DNA of 64,000 nt from Filifactor alocis ATCC 35896 (GTDB lineage: Bacteria > Bacillota > Clostridia > Peptostreptococcales > Filifactoraceae). Of the stretch, positions 45,761 to 54,055 are shown piece by piece (positions within the stretch are counted from its first letter, which is position 1; the number at the start of each line of letters is the position of its first letter). The notes beneath the pieces were generated by a model. The model was not told where the DNA came from. It made no database searches and saw nothing but the letters and a program-made list of their open reading frames with translations. Where the stretch lies: positions 1,178,001 through 1,242,000 of the forward strand of contig NC_016630.1 in NCBI RefSeq assembly GCF_000163895.2, given 5' to 3'. Both the position numbers and the translations under genes were made by a program.

Positions 45761-46705
45761 CTAATTGTTCGTTTCTTCTATATATTTTTCTGCAGCTACT
45801 GTTGCTATTGCACCGTCTGAAACGGCAGTTACTACTTGTCTGAGTAATTTTTGACGACAGTCACCCGCAACAAACACACCCTCAACAGAAGTTTGCATCT
45901 TATCATCAGAGATAATATATCCTTGCTCATCCATATCCAACAGACCTTTGAACAATTCCGTTTGTGGTATTAATCCGATGAACGCAAAAATTCCCATTGT
46001 TCCGTCCTCTTGACTTGCATGAATCTCTTCTCTTGAACCGTCACGCACATCCTCTACAACAATAGACTCTACCAAGCCGTCTCCTTTGATTTCTACCACC
46101 TTACGATTCAACAACCATTTGATATTAGGATTTTCTCTTGCTTTGTCCAAAGATGCCTTATTTGCACGAAAACCTTCTCTTCTGTGAATCACTGTAACTT
46201 CCCTTGCAAACTTCGTCAAATAAATTGCCTCTTCAATCGCACTGTCTCCACCACCGATTACGTAAACAGGAAGTCCTGAGAAGAATGCCGCATCACAAGT
46301 CGCACAATAAGAAATTCCTCTACCTACAAACTCCTCTTCTCCGACACAACCGATATTTTTGGTATTGGTTCCTGTTGCAATGATAATTGTTTTTGTTTCA
46401 TAAACCTCATTTTCACATTCTACTGTTTTGACAGCACCCTCCAATTGCACTTTCAACACCGTATCTTGCACAATCTCCAATCCGAATGTCTTACACTGTT
46501 CTACCATACGAGCTGTCAAAGATTCTCCGCTCTCCTCTGCAATGGAGCCCGGATAATTCTCAATACTGTTTGTCGACATAATCTGTCCGCCATGTTGCCC
46601 TTTTTCAATCATCAGTGCTTTCATCTTTGCACGACCTGCGTATAACCCTGCTGATAACCCCGCCGGTCCCGAACCGATAATAATCACATCATATATTTGT
46701 TTCAT
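45761..46705 (-). CDS. trxB: Thioredoxin-disulfide reductase
   Basis: FAD-binding IIGSGPAGLSAGLYAGRA (9-26), redox-active CATCDAAFF (about 134-142), NADPH-binding GGGDSAIEEAIYL and HRREGFRA, and a closing SVEGVFVAGDCR. TrxB passes electrons from NADPH to thioredoxin. Its 314 residues are typical of low-molecular-weight bacterial enzymes. No thioredoxin gene is adjacent. It is divergent from rlmD. Confidence 0.95.
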   Translation of the reverse strand: MKQIYDVIIIGSGPAGLSAGLYAGRAKMKALMIEKGQHGGQIMSTNSIENYPGSIAEESGESLTARMVEQCKTFGLEIVQDTVLKVQLEGAVKTVECENEVYETKTIIIATGTNTKNIGCVGEEEFVGRGISYCATCDAAFFSGLPVYVIGGGDSAIEEAIYLTKFAREVTVIHRREGFRANKASLDKARENPNIKWLLNRKVVEIKGDGLVESIVVEDVRDGSREEIHASQEDGTMGIFAFIGLIPQTELFKGLLDMDEQGYIISDDKMQTSVEGVFVAGDCRQKLLRQVVTAVSDGAIATVAAEKYIEETNN

Positions 46706-47108
46706 AACATCCTCCTCTTTCTCTCATCTGAACGCTACTTCCTATCAAATAATCTATTGATAATAAATTTCATATACTCAAATGATTCCCAATTTTTTTA
46801 CTTTATAATCAATCCAAATGAAATTTCATCATAAAATAGTTAAACTTTTATTTTTCTATCATCACAAATTCTATTCTTGCAAAAAACTGCCTTCCCTAAA
46901 AAATTCGGTATCTTATCTGAAAACCCTCATCTAACATGTGCTATATCCTTTTTTACAAAAAAACGACACTATCATAAACTCTAAAAAAATACTACTTCAA
47001 TTTCCATACTCATTTCCTTTTTATCTTTTCACAAAATTTAGTTTTGAAACAACCATTCCTCATTCTCAAATATCATATCTCAAAAAAATCTTGGATTGCA
47101 ACAAAAAA
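46706..47108. other. Divergent AT-rich intergenic region, trxB and rlmD
   Basis: About 400 bp of AT-rich sequence with many T-runs on the plus strand. No gene, structured RNA or clear trxB promoter was identified. The rlmD promoter begins at 47109. Confidence 0.4.
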
Positions 47109-47137
47109 TTGATGATATTCCCCATTTATGATACAAT
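47109..47137 (+). promoter_or_regulatory. Promoter of rlmD
   Basis: TTGATG (47109-47114) and TACAAT (47132-47137) are 17 bp apart, with a TG one base before the -10 (extended -10). Confidence 0.65.
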
Positions 47138-47170
47138 CAAACACAAGAATTGACGTCTATTTTATGAGAT

Positions 47171-47206
47171 TTGTTCCGAAAAAATAAAAACTATTTTCCG
47201 GAACAA
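47171..47206 (+). promoter_or_regulatory. Stem-loop in the rlmD leader just before the ribosome-binding site
   Basis: TTGTTCCG (47171-47178) pairs with CGGAACAA (47199-47206), and the stem extends inward by AAAA/TTTT with one bulge. It ends 11 bp before AGGAAGGAAC. The position would suit translational or autogenous control by an RNA-binding methyltransferase, which is inference. Confidence 0.4.
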
Positions 47207-47231
47207 CGTAACGATATAGGAAGGAACTGTT

Positions 47232-48863
47232 ATGGAACAAGAGATAACATCGGGGAACTGTTATGAAATTAAAATTATTGATATGGGACATAAAGGAGAG
47301 GCAATCGGAAAAATCGGTTCCCTTACCGTATTTGTAGAAGGCGCACTCAAAGGAGATATTGTTCTGGCAAAAATTATCCAAAGAAAAAAGAACTATGCTG
47401 TTGCAATTACTGAAAAGATATTGACTCCGAGCAATAATCGAATTTATTCTCCTTGTGAGGTATCTCATCTTTGTGGCGGATGTCAAATTATGGAGATGGA
47501 CTATCAAGAGCAGTTGCTAATGAAACAACATATCGTTGAAGAGAATATGAAACGAATCGGAGGATTGGACTTAATCCATGTGCTTCCTGTAATAGGAATG
47601 AAACACCCCTACCGCTACAGAAACAAAGGACAATACCCTGTTGCAATCCAAAACAATACCGTTGTCAGCGGTTTTTACAAAGTAAGAAGTCACGATATCG
47701 TTCCTGTTAATGACTGTATCCTGCAACAAGAAATCAGCAATACAGCTGTAACAATCATCCGAAATTTTGCACAAAAAAAAGGAATTTCTGTGTACAATGA
47801 AACAAGTCATCAAGGAAACTTGAGGAGAATTGTTGTGAAAGTCGGATTTGAAACAAAACAAGTCATGATTGTACTTGTAACCAAAGAGCGAAAATTTCCT
47901 CACAGGAAAGAATTGCTCACTGAACTGCAACAACAAATTCCAAACCTTACAACTATTGTTCAAAACATACAACCAAAACCATCTAACACTGTTATGGGAA
48001 AAGAAAATATCATATGGTTTGGAGACGGTACCATCTACGACACCTTAAACGGATTAACTTTTGAAATCTCTCCGCTTTCCTTCTATCAAGTAAACCCCAT
48101 TCAAACCGAAGTGCTCTACAATACCGCGTTGAAACTTGCAAACCTGAGCGGAAGAGAAACTGTTATCGACTTATATTGCGGAATCGGTACCATATCCCTA
48201 TTTCTATCAAGAAATGCTAAAAAAGTTTATGGTGTAGAAATTGTGGAAGATGCCATTTTGGATGCGAAAAAAAATGCATCTCACAACCAAATTGACAATG
48301 TCGAATTTATCTGCGGAAAATCAGAGGATGTGTTGCCTCAGCTTTACAAAAAAGGAATTTGTGCAGATATCGTTATGCTTGATCCACCACGAAAAGGTTG
48401 TGATGAAACACTGCTTCATGTTATCAGCGAAATGAATGTTCCAAGAATTGTCTACATTTCATGCAACAGTGCAACCCTTGCACGAGATATGAAACTCTTG
48501 CACGAACTCGGTTATACTGCCGATACCGTTCAACCGGTAGATATGTTTTGTCACACCATGCATGTGGAGTGCGTGGTATTGTTGTCCAAACTCGATGTCG
48601 ATAAGCATATAGATGTTGAAATTAAGCTTGATGAGCTTGATTTGACAAGTGCTGAAAGTAAAGCGTCTTATGCACAAATTAAGGAATATATATTAGAAAA
48701 ATTTGATTTAAAGGTTTCGACACTCTATATTGCACAGATTAAAAAGAAGTGTGGAATTGTACTGAGGGAGAATTATAATAAATCGAAAAAAGAGAAACAG
48801 GTTATTCCACAATGCACACCGGAAAAAGAGGAAGCTATCATTGGATGCTTTAAGGTATTTTAA
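47232..48863 (+). CDS. rlmD: 23S rRNA (uracil-C5)-methyltransferase, with a foreign 88-residue C-terminal tail
   Basis: An RlmCD/RumA/TrmA family enzyme making 5-methyluridine in 23S rRNA. It has a TRAM domain (1-60), iron-sulfur cysteines CEVSHLCGGC (about 76-85), SAM-binding DLYCGIGTIS, DPPRKGCDE and the catalytic Cys in YISCNSATLARD. The family core ends near residue 455, after HVECVVLL. A tail with IKLDELDLTSAESK, TLYIAQIKKKCG and PQCTPEKEEA then continues to 543 and is not part of the fold. Codon 445 onward (GTGGAGTGC...) is repeated at 50464 and 53013, the latter followed by a short ending FERR and a stop. I infer that insertion of mobile DNA replaced the native end in frame. The enzyme is probably still active. 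Confidence 0.9.
   Translation: MEQEITSGNCYEIKIIDMGHKGEAIGKIGSLTVFVEGALKGDIVLAKIIQRKKNYAVAITEKILTPSNNRIYSPCEVSHLCGGCQIMEMDYQEQLLMKQHIVEENMKRIGGLDLIHVLPVIGMKHPYRYRNKGQYPVAIQNNTVVSGFYKVRSHDIVPVNDCILQQEISNTAVTIIRNFAQKKGISVYNETSHQGNLRRIVVKVGFETKQVMIVLVTKERKFPHRKELLTELQQQIPNLTTIVQNIQPKPSNTVMGKENIIWFGDGTIYDTLNGLTFEISPLSFYQVNPIQTEVLYNTALKLANLSGRETVIDLYCGIGTISLFLSRNAKKVYGVEIVEDAILDAKKNASHNQIDNVEFICGKSEDVLPQLYKKGICADIVMLDPPRKGCDETLLHVISEMNVPRIVYISCNSATLARDMKLLHELGYTADTVQPVDMFCHTMHVECVVLLSKLDVDKHIDVEIKLDELDLTSAESKASYAQIKEYILEKFDLKVSTLYIAQIKKKCGIVLRENYNKSKKEKQVIPQCTPEKEEAIIGCFKVF
48564..48581 (+). repeat. Putative attachment repeat 1, inside rlmD
   Basis: GTGGAGTGCGTGGTATTG, codons 445-450 of rlmD (VECVVL). 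It matches 50464-50481 at 17 of 18 and 53013-53030 at 17 of 18 positions. I infer the left junction of the inserted DNA. Confidence 0.7.
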
Positions 48864-48926
48864 AATGATTTAATTACTAATGTAAGTTTTTGAAAAAAAT
48901 ATTAAAAAGTAAAGGAGACCTTTATA

Positions 48927-50369
48927 ATGAAGATAAAAGATTACAAATTTGGATATGCCGATGCACAAAAAGAATTAGATAGAGAACCTGAAATTTTCGA
49001 ACAAGCCTTTTATGATCCACATGATTATTTGAAAGAATTAATTGATGGTTATAAATATCTAATAGTAGGTAGAAAAGGCACTGGAAAGAGTGCTTATAGT
49101 TCAAAGTTACAAAAAATTTCAAAAGAGGAAACTGATTTAGTAGTAAAGCAAATAAAGCTAAATGATTTTCAATTCACAACTTTTAAAAAATGCAATATTG
49201 ATTCAGATATAGTTGGAAATAATAAATACAATTTACCTTGGAAAATTATATTACTGACAAATATTTGTAAGATTTTTTATGATGATTTTGAAATTACAGA
49301 AGTTAAAGAATTTAATGAAGTTATTGATATATTAAAGAAAATGAATTTATTTTTGGATATATCATTTAATAATAAGATAAAAAACGTAAAAAAATTAAAA
49401 GGAGGAGTAAATTTAAGAATAATTGATGCTTCAATAGAAGCACAAGTTGGAGATAAACCGATAGATTATATTGATAGACTTTCCATAATGGTTGAATTAT
49501 TAAGTGATACTTTATCTAACATAGAATTAAATAATAAAAGATTAATATTTATACTTGATGGGCTTGATGATTTATTAAGAATTAAAGAAGAACAAAGTGT
49601 TATTTTATCTAGTTTAATAAGGTCAATTGATGAAATTAATGAATTGTTTGTTCAGAGAAAACATTTAACTAAAATTATTTTATTGATTAGAGAAGATATG
49701 TTAAACAAACTAGTAGATACAGATTTGAATAAAATAATACGAGACTCTGCAATGCTAATAAATTGGACCACAACTCCAACTGATTTGAAAAAACTTGTAG
49801 ATTTGAGATTTATATATTCGGGAAGCGAGAGAAAAGAAGAGTGTTGGTTAGACATTCTGCCAAATAATATAAAAAATAAAAGCTCATGGGATTATTTAAT
49901 ACAAAACACACTATTAAAACCCAGAGATCTTTTGCAATTTTTTTCTGTTTTACAAGATTTATTTCCAGAGAAAGAAAAAATAAATGATAGCGAATTTATA
50001 AAAGCAATAAAAACATACTCTACTAATTATTTTATTGAAGAAATGAAAAATGAACTTGCTGGTTTTATTGAAGATAAATACATAAAACTTTTGACGCCTG
50101 TATTTTCTAGAATAGGTAATGTAGAGTTTTCTGAAGGCCGATTTTTCAATGAATTTGAAAAAATAATAAATGAAGAAAAGTTTAATTTAACTGATGCGAG
50201 AAATATTTTATTTAATTTATTTGAAAACAGTTATATTGGGCAAATTGATTTTAGCAACGGAAAGAAGAATGTTTTTTTTAAGTATAGAAATCCTAATGCA
50301 CATTTTGATAATAATTTAAAGTTTATTTTGCACTCTGGTATTTTAAGAGGATTAAATATAAGGCTGTAG
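48927..50369 (+). CDS. P-loop ATPase of the Sll1717 type
   Basis: The N-terminus FGYADAQKELDREP leads to a Walker A GRKGTGKS (48-55) and a Walker B FILDGLDD (208-215). A helical C-terminal region (about 300-480) follows. This is the architecture of Sll1717-family or STAND-like P-loop ATPases, often seen in accessory and defence loci. AAGGAG precedes the ATG. The gene is AT-rich with codon use unlike rlmD. It lies in segment I of the inserted element, and no second gene is coupled to it. It may sense invading nucleic acid or act as an abortive-infection protein; that is inference. Confidence 0.72.
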   Translation: MKIKDYKFGYADAQKELDREPEIFEQAFYDPHDYLKELIDGYKYLIVGRKGTGKSAYSSKLQKISKEETDLVVKQIKLNDFQFTTFKKCNIDSDIVGNNKYNLPWKIILLTNICKIFYDDFEITEVKEFNEVIDILKKMNLFLDISFNNKIKNVKKLKGGVNLRIIDASIEAQVGDKPIDYIDRLSIMVELLSDTLSNIELNNKRLIFILDGLDDLLRIKEEQSVILSSLIRSIDEINELFVQRKHLTKIILLIREDMLNKLVDTDLNKIIRDSAMLINWTTTPTDLKKLVDLRFIYSGSERKEECWLDILPNNIKNKSSWDYLIQNTLLKPRDLLQFFSVLQDLFPEKEKINDSEFIKAIKTYSTNYFIEEMKNELAGFIEDKYIKLLTPVFSRIGNVEFSEGRFFNEFEKIINEEKFNLTDARNILFNLFENSYIGQIDFSNGKKNVFFKYRNPNAHFDNNLKFILHSGILRGLNIRL

Positions 50370-50463
50370 TTATATAGATAAACAAAAAAATATTCAGTCG
50401 ATACTAATTTTCTTTATATAATGATATATAAAGAATTGTTGATATGTTCTATTATTAAGCACT

Positions 50464-50508
50464 GTGGAGTGTGTGGTATTGATATCAAGAGTTGCACCCG
50501 CTAAGTAA
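50464..50508 (+). repeat. Putative attachment repeat 2 with an rlmD-like 3' end
   Basis: GTGGAGTGTGTGGTATTG (50464-50481) repeats rlmD codons 445-450. Read in the rlmD frame it continues VECVVLISRVAPAK and a stop at 50506-50508, like the end of another clostridial RlmD. It marks the junction between two inserted segments. Confidence 0.65.
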
Positions 50509-50526
50509 ATAAAGTGTAGAAATCAA

Positions 50527-50585
50527 GGGCTTATCCAAAGCTATCGTTAAAAGGTATCGGTAGTCTGGAGTAAGCCTTATTTTTT
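50527..50585 (+). ncRNA. Structured element or terminator in the 50370-50767 gap
   Basis: An outer stem (GGCTTA, 50528-50533, with TAAGCC, 50571-50576, extended by CC/GG) encloses an inner stem (CTATCG, 50541-50546, with CGGTAG, 50558-50563). TTTTTT follows at 50580-50585. It lies between repeat 2 and the recombinase. It may be a terminator, a small RNA or a folded arm of the attachment site. The rest of the gap shows nothing more. Confidence 0.4.
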
Positions 50586-50767
50586 ATGATAAAAATCAAC
50601 TAAGCGGGAACATATCCATAGATAAGAGTTTACGCTAGGGAATGGATGATAAGAAAAAATGCACCCACTTGCATCCACCTTAGAAATTTGATAATTGTAA
50701 AATAGCCTAATTAACATTATAATATAACTAAGAAATAAGTATGCTAAAATATTGGTGGGGAATCTCT

Positions 50768-51746
50768 ATGAATGAAAGAAAATATATAGATGAAAATGTA
50801 ACGGTAATACAGAAGCAGAGAGTTATAAAAGATTATGCAGTGGGGATATATGCTCGTGTAAGTACAAGACATAAAGCACAGATGGATAGTTTATCGGCAC
50901 AAGTATCGGGATTGACGAGACTAGCGGCAGCACATAGAACATGGTTTGTTGCGGATGTTTTTATTGATGTGGCATCTGCTAAGACAGGTACGACAAGATC
51001 AGAATTTAATAGAATGATAAATGAGTGCGAGCATGGGAATTTAGATATTATTCTTACTAAAAGTCTTAGCCGTTTTGGACGTGATGCTAAAGAAGGCTTA
51101 GAAGCTATTAGAAGAATACGAGCAACAGGGAAAAGAATTATCTTTGAGAAAGATAAGATAGATACAGAGACCGTTAAAGATGAACTATTGATTAGTATAA
51201 TTGAAGCAGTGTGACCAAGCAAAAAATGACTGGAGAAGTGAGAACATACGCTTAGGCTTAAAATACAGAGCCGAGGATGGAACATCAGGACTATACAATA
51301 GAGTCTGTTATGGCTATAAAAAAGATAAGAATGGAATGCTTATAATTGATGAAGAAGAAGCAAGAGTTGTTAGAAGAATTTACGACTGGTATCTTAAAGG
51401 ATATAGTATTGGTGGAATCATAGATAAACTGGAAGAAAAGAAAATAAAAACATCGAAAGGTAAAGAACGATGGAGTAAAAGAGCAATTGAATCCACACTC
51501 ACACGAGAAAAATATACAGGTGATGTGGCAATTGCGGATTCAGGAGGATCGGAGAATCGATATTTATATAAGCAACATCACGAAGGGATAATTTCAAAAG
51601 AGCAATTTGAAGCAGTTCAACTAGAAATGGAACTGCGTAGTAATGTGGAAATTGGAGAAGATGGAAAGATTCGGAGAAAGAGTAGGAAATATAGTTCGAA
51701 AAAGGTAAACAGATGTAAAAAAATCGTACAAAAAAGGAGAAAGTAA
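50768..51746 (+). pseudogene. Serine recombinase, frameshifted and C-terminally short
   Basis: The resolvase catalytic domain shows the nucleophile Ser in IYARVSTRHKAQ and the SLSRFGRD motif. The frame stops at TGA 51212-51214 just after ELLISIIEA. It resumes one base out of phase with ENIRLGLKYRAEDG and a Recombinase domain (YGYKKDKNGML, REKYTGDVAI). One extra G near 51211 explains the break. The product would be about 325 residues and lacks the zinc ribbon and coiled coil of large serine integrases. Start ATG 50768 follows GGTGGGG. It is probably inactive unless the frameshift is recoded or is a sequencing error. Confidence 0.8.
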
Positions 51747-52901
51747 ATGCAATTAAAGAGACATGATAGGGAATTTATTGAAGAATTGTACAATGAAATT
51801 AATCCATACAAGATTTGTGATATATTTGACTTAAAATCAAAAACTTATAAAGAGGCTAAATTGATTTATTTTAATCTAGGGATAAATCCTTATCTTGAAC
51901 CATTTAAAAATAAAATTCTAAATGGTTATAGCATTTTAGGTGTATCAGACTATGAAAAATCATATGTTTTTGATAACAAATATAATTCGAAAGAAAATAG
52001 AGCAATAGAAATAGGAAAAACGATAAACTTGGATTTAAATGTTTTGACATATCTAAAAAATATTGTGACAAATCGAAAGTTAGAAGATGAGCAGAACTTC
52101 ATAGACTATTTAAAATATATTAAAGAATCAAATTATAATTTAAATATGTCTATTTCGCTGTTTGAGAGAATTAGTAAACCAATATATCTCAAAGTTTGGT
52201 CGGATTATGTTTTGTCTTTTGTAAAATATGAAACATTAGAGAATATTACAAAGGATTCTTTAAAAAATGATGAAATACTTCCAGAAGCTAAATATATATG
52301 GGCAAAAGAGATATTAGATTCATCTGAATATATGGATGAAAAATTTGATCAGTTTTATGTTGTTGCTTGTATTTTAAGTAAAGCTTTTATATTAAAAACT
52401 CAAAAGATGGATTCAAAGCGTAAATTTCTTGAATTACTAAATTATTCGCTAAATGAATTAAATATTTATTTGGAGTTTGAGTTATATTTAATGTATAAAT
52501 ATTTACAGAATAATGAAAGTGTAGAAAGAACATTTGCTAAAATACAAGGTATTAGTAATAGAATTCTAGAAAATATAAAAAATACTGCATGGGATATTTT
52601 ACATATTAGGCTAGTTGAAGAACAGATAATTGATGACTTAAAAAAAGGTAAAGTTATTTTTCATTATATAGGAACAAAAGACATTGGATTGCAAAAAATA
52701 ATTAATATTAATCCCTTGAAAATAATAGGTTTTTTAGATGATCAAAAAATTATAGTAAGAGAGTATAACTTCAAAGAGGAAATTCAGTGTAAAGAAATTG
52801 ATGAGATGCTAGAAAAACATATTAATAAGAATAATATAGGAGATGTAAATTATAAAGAAAAGTTTGAAAAAATATCAAATGAAATAGCTAAGATGATATA
52901 A
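51747..52901 (+). CDS. Uncharacterised protein with PIN-like nuclease features
   Basis: A 384-residue, strongly AT-rich gene. Residues 93-100 (INLDLNVL) match the first acidic strand of PIN nucleases. Glu140 in SLFER, Asp283 in WDILHIRL and Asp312 in HYIGTKDIGL could complete the metal-binding quartet in the right order. The N-terminal 90 residues and the long helical insert (150-270) are unassigned. Its ATG directly abuts the recombinase stop codon and uses an AAGGAG inside the recombinase 3' end, so it was acquired with it. A defence or toxin-type RNase is plausible but unproven. Confidence 0.6.
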   Translation: MQLKRHDREFIEELYNEINPYKICDIFDLKSKTYKEAKLIYFNLGINPYLEPFKNKILNGYSILGVSDYEKSYVFDNKYNSKENRAIEIGKTINLDLNVLTYLKNIVTNRKLEDEQNFIDYLKYIKESNYNLNMSISLFERISKPIYLKVWSDYVLSFVKYETLENITKDSLKNDEILPEAKYIWAKEILDSSEYMDEKFDQFYVVACILSKAFILKTQKMDSKRKFLELLNYSLNELNIYLEFELYLMYKYLQNNESVERTFAKIQGISNRILENIKNTAWDILHIRLVEEQIIDDLKKGKVIFHYIGTKDIGLQKIININPLKIIGFLDDQKIIVREYNFKEEIQCKEIDEMLEKHINKNNIGDVNYKEKFEKISNEIAKMI

Positions 52902-53012
52902 TAGCCTAATCAAAAGTGGGATTATTGAAGCTGAAAAAATATTATAAATGCTATAAAATCAATGAATTTAAAAGTGTTATACTTATTTTTAAAATTAGCC
53001 TAAAAATCTCAC

Positions 53013-53045
53013 GTGGAGTGCGTAGTATTGTTTGAGAGGAGATAA
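53013..53045 (+). repeat. Putative attachment repeat 3 and native rlmD 3' end
   Basis: GTGGAGTGCGTAGTATTG (53013-53030) repeats rlmD codons 445-450. The frame continues as CACGTGGAG...TTTGAGAGGAGATAA, encoding HVECVVLFERR and a stop. This looks like the displaced native end of rlmD. Its AGGAG serves the next gene, at 53049. Confidence 0.68.
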
Positions 53046-53048
53046 TTG

Positions 53049-53456
53049 ATGAAAGAAGTAATGACGACTAATATATATGGTATAGATGAAACGATTACCA
53101 TAGCGGGTACTTGTCTTAAATCTATGCAACCAAACGGATACAAAAAGTTAGAAAAAATTTCTAAAAATATATATACTTTATGTCTTGAAAATACTCATGT
53201 CAATATGGCTATCACAAAAATAGGCGGAATGATTAGAACCGGAAAGGTACATAATATTATCTTTGCCACGGTTGATGAATCCCCTCATTGCATTCAGATG
53301 CATTATATTCAAGATGAGTTAAGAGAAATGATGAACTTAGAGAATATAAATATAAAGAATTATGTGGTTGTAAACGATGAATTGCTTGAAGTCAGTCCAA
53401 AACTTATTTTGTTATCAAAGAAATTATCAGAATTAAAGGAAAAAGTTGATATTTGA
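53049..53456 (+). CDS. Conserved-looking hypothetical protein, probable native neighbour of rlmD
   Basis: A 135-residue soluble alpha/beta-type protein with two features, MAITKIGGMIRTGKVHNIIFATVDESPHC split by short turns and a C-terminal NYVVVNDELLEVSPK. ATG 53049 uses an AGGAG that lies in the last codons of the displaced rlmD end, so before the insertion the two genes were probably coupled. I do not recognise the family. Cysteines at about 18, 47 and 81 are too spaced for a clear cluster motif. Confidence 0.6.
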   Translation: MKEVMTTNIYGIDETITIAGTCLKSMQPNGYKKLEKISKNIYTLCLENTHVNMAITKIGGMIRTGKVHNIIFATVDESPHCIQMHYIQDELREMMNLENINIKNYVVVNDELLEVSPKLILLSKKLSELKEKVDI

Positions 53457-53488
53457 TGATTTTTTTATTAAGATTTGGAGGTTAATGG

Positions 53489-54055
53489 ATGTATATATTG
53501 GAATTATATCAAAATAATTATCAAAAGGATTTCGTAGTATTTGATTCTTTAGAAGAAGGAAAAGAATTTGTATCAAAAATACCCGGATATAGGATAGAAA
53601 AAGAGGATATTTTTGAATATGAATATTTTAATCCTAAAAATATTCCTGATTATATGGAAATTATCTATAATAAAAATATCGTTCCTTTATCCAGATTTAT
53701 GTTTGACTCTGAAGAGAATGTTGAAATTATCTGGAAAGAAATTTCAAATCTATCAGTCCCAAAAAATAAAGTGATAGAAGGATCTACAAAAATAGATGCT
53801 TATGTAATTAACAACAAGGAAGTGAAATCTTATGTTGAAGAAAGAGAAACGAAATATAATATGATAAAAAATTTCTTGGAAAATAAAGGATATGAAGTAG
53901 AGAGGAGCTATTTCGGAAGTGAAGACGGTGAAGCAATTGTATACAAAAAAATAGGAACCGACGATTGGCACTTTCTATGCCACTTAGACCCATTATTTTT
54001 AGAGATAAAAGATTTGAAAGAATATGTTGAAGAAATGATAGAAGATTTATTGTAA
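53489..54055 (+). CDS. Hypothetical protein
   Basis: A 188-residue acidic protein without membrane segments. Its N-terminus (MYILELYQNNYQKDFVVFDSLEEGKEFV) resembles small immunity-type or phage-related proteins. The C-terminal half (residues about 115-188, with YVEERETKYNMIKNFLE) looks like a separate domain. GGAGG precedes the ATG closely. It is more AT-rich than core genes. No function can be assigned; the position next to many immunity-like genes downstream is suggestive only. Confidence 0.55.
   Translation: MYILELYQNNYQKDFVVFDSLEEGKEFVSKIPGYRIEKEDIFEYEYFNPKNIPDYMEIIYNKNIVPLSRFMFDSEENVEIIWKEISNLSVPKNKVIEGSTKIDAYVINNKEVKSYVEERETKYNMIKNFLENKGYEVERSYFGSEDGEAIVYKKIGTDDWHFLCHLDPLFLEIKDLKEYVEEMIEDLL

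Larger units (their letters stand above)
48582..53030. mobile_element. Composite integrated element(s) in the 3' end of rlmD
   Basis: About 4.4 kb bounded by 18-bp repeats at 48564 and 53013, with a third copy at 50464 dividing it in two. Segment I holds the rlmD tail and a P-loop ATPase gene. Segment II holds a serine recombinase pseudogene and a PIN-like gene. Coding sequence inside is visibly more AT-rich than rlmD itself. The 3' end of rumA/rlmD is, to my knowledge, a recurrent target for clostridial integrative elements. No conjugation or replication genes remain, so these look like deleted remnants or small satellites in tandem. Confidence 0.65.
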
